A DNA stretch of 64,000 nucleotides, taken from NCBI GenBank assembly GCA_025331565.1, contig JAFREQ010000015.1:2418001-2482000 (forward strand), written 5' to 3'. Both the position numbers and the translations under genes were made by a program. Below, piece after piece: positions 26,301-36,866 of this stretch (positions are counted from its first letter, which is position 1; each line of letters starts with the position of its first letter). The notes beneath the pieces were generated by a model, which worked only from the letters and a program-made list of their open reading frames with translations, searched no databases and was not told the origin of the DNA. The DNA comes from Holacanthus passer (Eukaryota; Chordata; Actinopteri; Pomacanthidae).

Positions 26301-28293
26301 CATTATCTTTTTGCGATCACTCCCATAGCCAGAGCATAATGTTGTGACATCAGTCGGTATCTGAATGTGGGAGTTCTGTAAATTATTTTCATATTGCCCC
26401 CAAATGTTTACAAGCATTTGGCCAATGAGAATAAAATTAAATCCATCTGTAGACAATCTGACATTAGACAGTTCCTGAATCACATCTGGCCTTAACGCCT
26501 TTCCCTCTCTTGCTGTCATCACTGCTATCATTTGTGTCTGTGTGTTGCAGAACAACATTGCAGAGGTGGAGGGGTTACAGGCTGACCTGTTGGAGGAGGA
26601 CCTGCTGGAGCACATCGTCACCCTGCTGCAGGACTCCCAGGTGGAGATGGGGGTCCGGTACTTTGCAGGAGGGATCCTGGCACAGCTCGCCTCCAGACCA
26701 GAGGCCTGGACCCTGGGCAACGAGCTCCGCAGCACCATACTGAAGCAGCTGGTGTGTGTGTGCGTGAGGGGGGGAAAGGCTTGGATGGTGGTTTGCATTT
26801 AACAGAGAGTTAAATTCATCTCTGGCTCTTTACAAAATGTCTTTCTGTCTTTGCAGCACGCTTCCATAATAACGTGGACCCAGCTGGAGAGAGAAATGGT
26901 CTCCTACAGGTGAGAGAAATGCAGGCTGGACAAAACGTGGAGAAAGCTTTTTAGAAGTAGAGTCATTTTTAATGCATTTGCTCATCCTGTCTGTTCAATT
27001 CAACATCAAATGTGAGCTCCATGTTGCATAACACTTTATTTAAATTGTTTCCCATCAATAACGCATCCCACAGTCTCTCTTACATAACATTTTGCCCAGT
27101 TGTTGTTGAATTATTGTATCTGCATGGTTTGAAACACCATGTACATTTAACACAATTCTAATTACCCTGCATGCTCATTTGTTTGGATATCATGAGTGCT
27201 AAAGAAAGCTTAGATATTCATGAGAAAGCATTTTCAACTGTAAACGGAAAATAATTTTTTATAAGTGATACCTCAGTTTACATTCCTCTGTCAGCAGGGA
27301 TGCCAAAGAAAATTGTCTGTCTGGTAATTCAAGCACAGATCAAACCAAAAAAATGCTCAGAATGATTCAAACTCACATTTTTTTAATCCCAGTCTACTGT
27401 TTCCTTGTGTGCACATTTCAGGTCGTTCCATCCATTTTGTCCTCTGCTTCAGACTTGTCAGCCCCCGGGAGTCCAGCTGTGGGCAGTCTGGGCCATACAT
27501 CTGGTCTGCAGTCAAAACAGTAAGACACACAAACAGACTACTGTGGGGAACACATGGGTGGGTTTGTAGAGGTCAGCATATTTGGATCAATTTGTCATAC
27601 AGATCTGTGCCTGTATAACAGCACTAGAACTGATATGTTGATTAATCGTTTTGATAGCTGTTAATCTAAAGTAATTTTTCCTACAAAAATGATAGAAAAT
27701 GCTGTTTTCAGCCTCTCAAATATTTGTATTTAATTTCCTGCTTTTCTCTGTTTATCATAAATTGAAAATCTTTGGGTTGATCAATCAAAAAAAGACATTT
27801 ATAGATGTCACCTTGGACTATTTTCTGACTAAATGATGAAATAACCTAAAAATTAATCCACAGATTATTTGATAATAAAGATGATTGTTAGTGGCAGCCC
27901 TATACAATATACTACTCAATTTATCTATTTATCTATTCATTGTTCATTGTTATTCTATCTTTCACCATTTTACATTTGCTACAAATATTGCACCATATGC
28001 AATGTTAAATATATTCATATAGACTTCTCTAGAATATTAATATTCAAGTGGTGGTGGAGTCGATTCCACTCCTCTCTCATGTTCTTATCACTTCGTCTCT
28101 CTATCCTCTAGCTTCACATTACAGCAGCATGCTGGAGAAGGAGGGCGTGACTGAACTTCTGAGGGCTTTGGCTGCTCATCCCGACACACACAGCGACGTT
28201 AAAGGACTATCAGATGGCATCGTGCGCATGGTAGAGCAGCACCGGAGTCACTCAGGGCCCTTCAACAAGCAGACGGGGCCTCAAAACTCTTGA
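20338..28293 (+). CDS. zyg11: ZYG11 family CUL2 ubiquitin ligase substrate receptor
   Basis: ZYG11 proteins recruit substrates with N-terminal glycine to the CUL2-elongin ligase. Fourteen coding exons fit in phase: 20338-20340, 20904-21069, 21910-22706, 22874-23014, 24276-24452, 24638-24702, 24974-25073, 25313-25363, 25840-26001, 26124-26171, 26551-26751, 26857-26909, 27422-27519 and 28112-28293. They total 2244 nt or 747 aa; human ZYG11B is 744. An elongin-binding BC-box pattern is near the N-terminus (TLCELCLAQV), then leucine-rich repeats (about 90-330), then armadillo repeats to the C-terminus. W527, N528 and D531 in ALWNLTDE, and N572 and E575 in LLNNIAEV, sit at a constant offset of five from the glycine-degron pocket residues I remember for human ZYG11B. 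Exon 1 contributes only the ATG, followed directly by GTGAGT. ZYG11A versus ZYG11B orthology is not resolved. A candidate poly(A) signal AATAAA is at 28430. Confidence 0.93.
21260..21749. mobile_element. Deletion derivative of a Tc1/mariner-type transposon, copy 2
   Basis: About 490 bp in zyg11 intron 2, closely similar to 876-1389. Imperfect inverted ends are visible: CCTGATTTAGAAAAAGTTGG on the left and the complement CCTGATTCCAAAATAGTTGG on the right. The right end is followed by TA (21750-21751). It carries the same internal deletion as copy 1, which suggests both derive from one non-autonomous family. No coding capacity. Confidence 0.6.
27618..27903. repeat. Fish MITE-like repeat, GCAGCCCTA family
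   Basis: Lies in zyg11 intron 13. It contains GATTAATCGTTTTGATAG, AAAATCTTTGGGTTGATC, AAAAAGACATTTATAGATGT and ends GTTAGTGGCAGCCCTATA, in the order of a very common teleost non-autonomous repeat with TAGGGCTGCAAC-like ends. Related copies occur at 53.23-53.48 and 54.86-55.13 kb. The class (probably hAT-like) is from memory. Confidence 0.5.
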
Positions 28294-28429
28294 CAAAAGA
28301 GTAAAGAAATGGAATGTATTTGATTTATAGTCTTTGAGCTTTGCGTAAAATGTGCTGGGTGTGAGGTTGCAGATAGAGTATTGAAGTACAGACAGTTCAT
28401 GTCAGTCCTCTTGGAATTAGGTTTAATGC

Positions 28430-28435
28430 AATAAA
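28430..28435 (+). terminator. Candidate poly(A) signal of zyg11
   Basis: AATAAA 137 bases after the zyg11 stop codon. A second AATAAA occurs at about 28636. Cleavage sites are not visible. Confidence 0.4.
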
Positions 28436-28907
28436 TGATGTATTATATTTTCTATAGAGTATGATGACAGGTTGTGAAAAGTTATTTCTGTCATTATCTA
28501 CTTTTAAACTGTTGATTTAGTTTGGAAACTAAAGTAAGACTGTTTACAGACCGTAACGAATGTCCTGATGAATATTTTCACCATTCTGAGTTGCTGCTTA
28601 GTTTCAAAATGTTGGACCTTAATTAAGTGCTCTGAAATAAACTGAAGTTGGAGGCAAAAGCCTGTGTTGCATATCATGCATAGAACCAAAACCTGTCACT
28701 AGAGGGTGCTTTGGTACTGTAACTTCATTCTTGTTCTGCCCTTCTAATCTGTTTGTGCAAAATATTCAGTCATTAGATGTTTAGATTCCAGATCATACAT
28801 GATAAATAAAGCCCAAATACCAAAGCAGCCAGAATCTGCTGTGTTTCTGTCAGTACTGAGGGCCTCATTATAAATCAGCCATGCTCTAAAATACCCTCAC
28901 CCTCCCT

Positions 28908-28943
28908 CCTCTCTCTCTCTCTCTGTCTCTGTCTCTCTCTCTC
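28908..28943. repeat. (CT)n-rich microsatellite
   Basis: CT dinucleotides interrupted by two TG steps. Confidence 0.8.
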
Positions 28944-29696
28944 CCCTGGTATCCTAGATGCTGAATTCATTATATTTTATGTAACACAGCTGGAAGACAG
29001 AACTGCTGGTAGGCATCTACAGAGTCTATTCTAAGTAGGTCTATTAATAATTCCTTTTGAAAAGTGGATTAACAACCTAGCATGAATATTTGAGTTGTAC
29101 CCCCGTGTTCAACTTTTAAGTGTCAAATCCCCTTGATTCACATTTTTTAACGCCCTAAAGGAATTCAGAGGGATCTACAAAATAGGATATGGCTTTTGCG
29201 TGCTTGTGATTCACCCAGGTTAGTCATCTCCTTGCCAGTGGTAGGCTATATGTATAGAAAAGAGCTGCGCAAAGTGATCCAGAGTCAGCATTTAACAAAC
29301 CCCCTCAGCCCCTAAGCAATCTCACAGTGGTGGCCCTGAGGGATCAAAGGTCAAGTGCCCTGTGGTGAACATGGTGTAATGCTCCCGTGAGAAGTTCAAG
29401 TCATGAGAAGTGTGGGAAAATGCCACTGCTTTCCTCAGGCCGTAGGTTATTCTATAGCGTGCACTGTGACTTAGGACCGTGTTGGTTGCGTACATGGAAA
29501 TTGTAGCATGTGAGGAAGTAAGGAAAAGCCAAGGGGTGACAGTGGTGTGCATTGCATTAATCAGGTTTTAAGTTTCTGTCCCCAGCTCAAAGAGCTTATC
29601 AATATTGAAGTGACACACGAGACAGAATAGACAGAAAGACTGTGTCAAATAGGCAGAGCTGGAAAAACAAAGGAGGGAAGAAATAACCTAGTAACT

Positions 29697-29977
29697 TTTA
29701 ACCATAGTTCAACATTTTGGGAAATGCATTTTGTTTTCTTGCTGAGAGCCAGAATATAAGATTGATGCCATTCTTATGTGTGGTCAGACTTCTTGGGGTC
29801 TCTGCTGGCCCCAGCCCAAATAAAAGTCTGGCACAAACCCCCTAATTATGTCTGTAGCTGTAGCAGCAGCCTATTAGCTTAGCATTAAGACTTGAAACAA
29901 GGGGAAAACAGCTAATCTATCTACGTCCAAAGGTAGCAAAATCCACCCACCAGCACCTCTAAAGCTCATTAATCAAC
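29697..29977. repeat. Left half of an interrupted fish interspersed repeat
   Basis: From ACCATAGTTCAACATTTTGG through GTCCAAAGGTAGCAAAATCC to CACCTCTAAAGCTCATTAA, in the order of a common fish repeat. The missing right half resumes at 30641 after an inserted LTR. Partial relatives occur at 7.2, 32.9 and 36.3 kb. Confidence 0.5.
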
Positions 29978-30635
29978 TGTGACGAGGACTGGGGATGGAC
30001 TCAGCACACAGGATGTCCAGGATAGTCCAGAAAATCTCATCAGAGCAGATCCAAAAATGACAAGCACACAGACAGTCATGAAGGAACAACAAAAAGAGGA
30101 ACAATCCAGCAAGGGCTGAAAGAAATGGAGTGGCTTATATAGTGTCCTGATGGTGATTAGCTGCAGCTGGGAACACAGGTGAATAGATGAGGTGGGAGTG
30201 GCTGACAGGTGAGGTGAGGCAGAGGCGGGGTGAGTAGAAAAGTACTGGGACCTGAGGTGAGAAGCTACGGCAGGTGACGAGACCAACTGAAAGAACACCC
30301 AAACTGAAAGAACTATAACAAAGACTAAGGCTGAAAAGAAACTAAGATGGAACTAAGACATAGAACTAAGACAGAAAACTAAGACAGAAAACTACAACCA
30401 GAACTAAGACACAGAACTAGAACATGACAGCAGAGACAAGGAACTAAGACAGAACAGGGCAGGACAAATACAAGACACGAACAGGACTCAGACAATGACC
30501 ACAGACAGAGACTGGAAACAGACATGGCAGAGAATGACTGGGGCTGAACCAAAACATGACAGACAGAAATGTGGCAGAACAAAGACGAAGGCTGAACAAA
30601 AACTAAACAGAGGTCTGGCTGGCAGAACTGTGGCA
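29978..30635 (-). mobile_element. Solo LTR of a retrotransposon with 5-bp target duplication
   Basis: The 658-bp block starts TGTGACGAGG, ends GTGGCA and is flanked by TCAAC on both sides (29973-29977 and 30636-30640). TG..CA ends plus a 5-bp duplication are the hallmarks of LTR element insertion. On the minus strand a TATA box (ACTATATAAGCC, about 30144-30133) suggests transcription toward lower coordinates. Between about 30300 and 30620 there is a degenerate array of ACTAAGACAGAA-like units. No internal coding region is present, so the element is reduced to one LTR. The superfamily (perhaps Gypsy) is a guess. Confidence 0.6.
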
Positions 30636-30640
30636 TCAAC

Positions 30641-30745
30641 ATGTTCTATCTCACATGTTTAATTCACACAAAAACCAAAGTATAAACATGTCAAGTTTCC
30701 AGAAAGTCACTGCTCCCGGCCAAGAAATAGTCCCTCACATAAGCC
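30641..30745. repeat. Right half of the interrupted interspersed repeat
   Basis: Contains TTTAATTCACACAAAAACCA, AACATGTCAAGTTTCCAG and CCCGGCCAAGAAATAGTCCC, which I remember as the other end of the repeat that starts at 29697. The order fits only if 29978-30640 is a later insertion. Confidence 0.5.
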
Positions 30746-33700
30746 CTTCTAAAAGGGTCAGTAGTTGTTTTTACGTTTAGGTTTTTTGTATGAATTAAAC
30801 AAACAAGATATAATGTGTGAATTAGTGAGCTTTAGGGGTGCTGGTAGATTTTGTTGCCAAAAAAAAAAAATCCCAGTGTTTTTGTTGATTGTTTATGTAT
30901 TTATTGTACAGCTATGCAAATGGTATCAATCTCTCGAATATGCTTATTTGCAAGAAAGCAAATAAACATATTTCCCCAAATATCAAGCTATTCCATTAAG
31001 TGAACATAAAGACAAGCACTTGCAAAAAGACAGAAATAGAGACGTCTGTAGGGAAAGTGACAGGTGCAAAAAATAGGATTTATGGCCGAAAATATCTTTA
31101 GACGAGACAAATAAAGCACGGGAGGGATAAAGAGAGACACGCTGGAGATGAGAGGAACAGAGTTAAAGTCAAAGTGAAATTAAAGACCCCTGCATGCTTC
31201 CATGACTGTTTGTGCAAAAATACCACAGACCAATTTACAGATTCCCTGTCTCAGTTTGAAATATCATTGTGCTTGCTTTTGAGTTGGAGCTTAGTGTGAG
31301 TAAGCATCTCGTTATCTCGCTTCTGCAGCCAGCTCCATTGGATTAACAAAAATTGTGAACCAGTCTGGGCGCCCAGAATACACCGAGACCCAATGCAACA
31401 CATCTCCAGCTGCGAGCTCGTGCACATGTACTGGTTCACTTGTGTGGCAGGGCTGTTGCGGTGCATATATTTGTGCAGCTACGCCTGTGACTCGGTTTAG
31501 ACCATGAGGCCGACATACAGCTTTTTTTTTTTTTTTGGATGCTAATTAGACACCAGCTAACCTTTAAAATACCCACTGAGCAAAAGATGGGAAAAGTACA
31601 TCCAAAGAGCAGGAAGAGGTCGAACAACAAGACAAAGCAAAAAAAACAAAAAAACAAAAAAAACACATCTCCAGGCAGAACTGTGACGCACAAAAGGACA
31701 CACCATCTCCTCTCAAATGACCTTTTATTGCTGGGGAAGGATACAGAGTTGGCAGGCCCCTGAGCCTGTGCGCAGATACAGTATGTAACGGCAGTAGGAC
31801 CGTCCTCCCCTGCCGAGCGGAGGCAGGGGACTCGCTCTTTGCCATCAATCGATAGCCACTTTCGCAGAGGAGGGCTGAGCAGAGCTTGTCAATATTCAGT
31901 CCAATAGAAAACATGTAACATAGGATCAAACACAATCATTTAATCAAGATGAAAGAAATCCCACAAATCATTTCTAATAATAACGCAATGTGATGCGATA
32001 ATGATAGAGTAAAAAGTGAGGGAAATTAAACTGGAGAAAACGCTGGAAAAGTCTTTTTTGGGGGGCTTGTAATGAAAACCAGCCATTTTGCTTAGTCCTG
32101 TCTTTCCCTGTGTGCTTCAGCGTGAACCAAAATATGAACCGACAAAGAATTAAAGCCAAAGAAAATACAAAACAGGAGCGCTCATTATACACCGTAGTAT
32201 GTTTACAATTGTAAGCATAAGAAATAGATCTAACTTAATATAAGTTGCAGCAGTTCCTTTATGTTCCAGCTCCAGAGCATGTTATGTTACAGTTCAGCAC
32301 AGCATTGTGGGTATTTGGCTGACAGTAATTTGGTGCTGTCATCCATATGTGGCAGTGACTAATGATGAAATTTTGTTGAAATAAGTGAAACGCAGGCACC
32401 CAGTTTCCAAGCACCATCTCTGGAAACATATCCCACATTTCTAACTTTGGTCGAAGTCATTCCGCTGCTCCGTGACTAAAGGGTTTTCTTCCTGTTTTTG
32501 TGTGTGTTTGTGTGTGAGTGAGCGCATTTGTGAGTGGATGTGTCAGAGGGCTATTACGGTCGGTTAGAGCCGCTCTTGCTTGATGTCGCATCTCCCATCT
32601 GCGGGCGTTTTACAGCGGCCAGTTTGCCTTCAAGCTTGGTAGATGCACACGACGGTGCAAAAAAAAAAAAAAGAAGCATGAGTTAAACAACCACAGGCAG
32701 GAAACAAACCTGCAGGAGCTTCTGCACCCAGTAGCTGTGTGCATTTTCACATCTATTCACCAAACTGGCTCGCAGTCAAAGCTGTGCTATTGATGTGACC
32801 ATAGCCGGCTGAGTGCATCTCCTGTCCTATCCATTCTCAAGCACAACAATATCCCCATTAGTTCCACTATGTGTCTACTAGTTAATAGTTTGATAGTTTG
32901 GGATTTGTGACTTTCCTGCCAAGAGCTGGATGAGAAGATTGATCAAATGTTTGTCGATACCCCTCATCTCACTCCCAGCAAGAAATACAATGAGCAAATT
33001 TCCCAAAAAAAATCAACCTTCTAAATTTTTAGATTTAGTTGTTTTGATGCTGTGGGATGCTGTTCTGGTCCGTGTCAGTAATGGAGTGTTAGTGAGAGCA
33101 GAGTACTTCTTCTAAGCTTTTACACAGTACATTGTGGACTCAGAGGTGATTCGTGTTGGAGTCGATTATGGAGGCAGAACTGACTGCTTTTTGTCTCTGT
33201 GTGTCTGAGCACATGCGTACATGTGCCTCTAAATACGGTCTGAGTTTGCAGTGTGGGGGTGTAAAAAAGTGCAGAATACTGAATTTCAGCTCATCCACTT
33301 AGTGTATTATTGAAGCTCTGCGTATTTAGCTCCTGTAAAGTAGCTCCAAGTGGCCATATGGAGCAAAAACTGGAATCAGTACTGAGAATTTTCAGAGCCA
33401 GGTGTTGGTTTTGTGTGCTGTACATACAAGAATAGCAACTATCTACATGTTTATTAAGAAAGAGGAGACGTGTGGGGATTCCTTGTCGTACCATCTGTGT
33501 CACTGTGCTGACATGAATTAGGGCAACAGCTCTCCTATTCCCAGGCCACACCCTCACCCTCGCCTGCGGCGTCACACGGCCTCATCTTCAGAATGTAATA
33601 CATGACCTCATATATGCATGTGCTATATGCAGATATAAATGACTTACTACACAGACCTCTATAGACATGCACGTTATGCAATGCGTTTTGTATATACTGA

Positions 33701-36269
33701 AGGAACCCATGCAAACATTACACCCAAAGCCACGAGAGCAACCAGAAATGTTCAGAGGCATCTCAGCGTTTTGCTTCAGTAGGCAACTTACAGGTACAGT
33801 ACATGGGTCATTTTCTTGGATTGACACGTTTGGCATCCGGTTACGTATATGCCACAGGAAAAAGTATGTTTCATTTGGTACATGCATAGTTATGCACACT
33901 GCCATAAGTCAAGATCACTCTTGACACACACGCTAGATCCATTCCTGAGTGTCTTATATCAGTGGTGTCATGGAAAAAAAAAATATTACACTTACACCAG
34001 AGACTTCCTTTTCTCTAACACCACCACACAAACACCACATTTTCACTGCAACAGGAAGAACTTCACAATGGACGTTTTTCACAGCGGACATTTTGACTTT
34101 TAATTGCAGGAAAAGCACTTCAGTGTAATGAATAAGATTAATGATTCATTAGAGCAGGCCGTGACGCACGATCACCTGAAATGGAACGCAACCATCATTT
34201 ATGTTATTAATTACACTTGAGCTTTTCACGCCATGACAAGTCAAACTGTTTGAAAAAGGTCTATAATGGTCAAAGCAGAAAATGAACTTTTGCATTCAAC
34301 ACTCAACCATCCATAACCAGCATGTTTATAATGTATAATATGCTATTATTATATTCTTAGTAACTTTGTATTTGCAGTTCACTTTGGACAAATCCCAACA
34401 ATACGCACGTGTGAGTGTCAGTATATGTGTGAAGAAAGGTTTCTCAGTAGTATTGCAGATCACATTACAGAAAGACAACAGATTGTGCAGAGTCAGAGCG
34501 CGGATGAACTGCTCTATCCTCGCCACATTTTCATCACACAAGTACCAAAGTACTACTTCTACGTTCTAATAATTCAATTCCTCACAATTACCCTTGGTTG
34601 TACCACTACTTCCTCACTTCTCACAACCTGGCAGTCAGTCAGTAGTTGGACAGTCCAACTCAGCCATCATTGATTTTATTATCTACATGCTTTCCCTACT
34701 GTAACGTGTCAATATGTCTTCTGTGAAAAAAGTATTTTACCTAGATGTCACTGTTATCACGGTAACTTGTACTTGCATACATCCAAACATAGGAATCCAT
34801 GGTCTTTAATAACTGTATAAACTAAAATCTGCACAACTTAAAGTGAGGGGAAAAACAGCTGGTCCAAACAGTGTGAGAGGATGCACCCTCCCTCTCAGGT
34901 CCCTCAAAAGTTCAGTTTTGTTCTTAAATTAACAAAATAATTTGCAGACAGTACACACACAGGGGACACTGGAGCAGCTGCCTTTACCCCAATGAATTTC
35001 CTAGTCCAACAATAATTTCCTCAATTCATAACAGTCAATGCCAGGATCAATGGACAACTATGAGTAAAAATATGGAAGTGGTCATTCTGCGTTTCGGGAT
35101 GTTGCAAACAGGAGGCAAAACCTCACACAAAGCAGGTGCTGATATTTACCATTGTGGGCTCAAATGATTCCTGACAGCATCACCTGTCTTATCGCTGTAA
35201 AATTCTTGTAAATTCACTCAATTAAAAAGTGTCAATAAAAAGTATAATTCACCTAATAAGAAATTAGGAGCACAGATTTTTTTTTTTTTTGAGAACGAGA
35301 AATGATTTTGGATGTTTTGTCTGTTATAGTAAATCCTGTTTCATTCACCCTCAAAGACACACCTCCTAAGGCTTTTGGGTGCATCAGCAGTGCACACGCA
35401 GAAACGGATAGGACACTGCACTCGAACCAGTTACCCAACAAAGACGGGATGAAGTCGAAATCAATTATCACACTCTGCCTGTTTACTTGCCATCCAGCGG
35501 GGCCCGCTGCCAAAACAGACCTCAGCAGTTGGCACATGTCGGCTCTAAACTTCACAAACAGATCTTCCAACGCTAGAACCTCGACTGTGGTTTGTTTTTG
35601 GGCTAATAGATGAGGGAGGTGAAGTAACAAAACCACACACCTGCTGGAGCGAAGATGGGCTCACGTCTGCAATCACACGTACAGCTACAGAGTACATGCG
35701 AGCTCACACACTTATTCACCCACACTGATATAAATGCATTGTGTAAATGCGTTCAATCCTCTCCTCTCACACGTACGAGTAGAATGACCACACCACTTTA
35801 GATATCGTGTAGAGGCTGTGAAGCTAAGTCACAATTATCCTGCTATGCTTGTTGCCATCGTGGAGGCCCACAGGGCAGCTTTTGTGTGCAAACAATGCTG
35901 TTTGAGTAGAGTCTTGAAGCAGATTATCATATTAATGAGCAGCAGGTGTATCTATCCCATTATCTGCTTGTTTATCCATTAATAGATGCAAACCAATTGT
36001 AGAACATGACCTGTGATGTTTCCCAAAAGCCCCCAATTAATTTGGTTTGTTGAGAAAACAGCCTTTAGGCTTTTTTGGCTTTGGTCTTATCTCTGCATTT
36101 CCAATTTTAGGAAAAGACCTCATGGTTACAAAAGGTAACAGGGCTTCAAGGATATAGCAGCTAATACTCAAATTAGGTGTTTCAACAAATAAATATTAAC
36201 CACAATGTGAGGATAAAGCCAATTTTTTTTCCCAATAGCAAAATCTTATATTCTAATCATATCTGTCTG

Positions 36270-36395
36270 TCAAATACAGCCAGCGGCTAGTTGGCGCGGC
36301 ATAAAAAGTAAAAAACAGACAGCTAAAAAAACAGCTTTGTTTTGTCCAAGGGTAATAAAACCCACCTGCCAGCACCTCTAAAGCTCACAGATGTG
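36270..36395. repeat. Fragment of the 29697-type interspersed repeat
   Basis: Shares CACCTGCCAGCACCTCTAAA and the preceding TTTGTCCAAGGGTAATAAAA with the element at 29.9 kb. It lies about 500 bases past the lrrc52 stop codon on the 3' side, possibly within the 3' UTR. Confidence 0.45.
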
Positions 36396-36866
36396 AGGGT
36401 GGTATCAAAATTCCCAAAATGTGAAGCCATTTTTAAGCTGGTAAATGAGACCACTAATACTGATACAAAGGGCAAAATGAGTATGTGCTCATATCAGCTG
36501 ATTACCAGGTGAAACATTATGGTCAGACCAGCAAGCTGCTTCCAAGATACCCAGCTTGGCTAATGTAGGCTCCTTTGTCACTCTGTATGACCACATCACA
36601 AGTATGGTAGCAAAGTCGACATTTGCATAAATGGTCAGTAATACCCAAGGACCTCCACGATGGCAGCCAGAGTGCCTGTTACATCACCTGAAAGCACACT
36701 ACAAATGAGAACAATGAAATTCCTCATCTCTGCTGAATCCACTCATCCCTCTTTCAGAGAAGAGCACGTTAAATAGACTCATTTTGACTGGAGTGTCATT
36801 AGACTTCACAGTCAGTCCTGGAGGCACTGTGGGAATCCACGGCTGGCAGGGCGGGATTCAAATCAT

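Larger units (their letters stand above)
28440..36866. other. Intergenic region between zyg11 and lrrc52
   Basis: About 8.4 kb between two 3' ends, with no gene recognised. Frames on both strands reach about 127 codons (35253-35636, minus) but have no family match and no flanking splice signals that I trust. The stretch holds a CT-rich microsatellite (28908-28943), a nested solo LTR (29978-30635), fragments of an older repeat family and A/T homopolymers (30859, 31521, 32659, 35279). Confidence 0.6.

Noticed and set aside
35253..35636. Minus-strand 127-codon frame near the lrrc52 3' end
   Set aside because: Overlaps a 103-codon opposite frame, ends in a lysine run from a T tract, and has no known domain.
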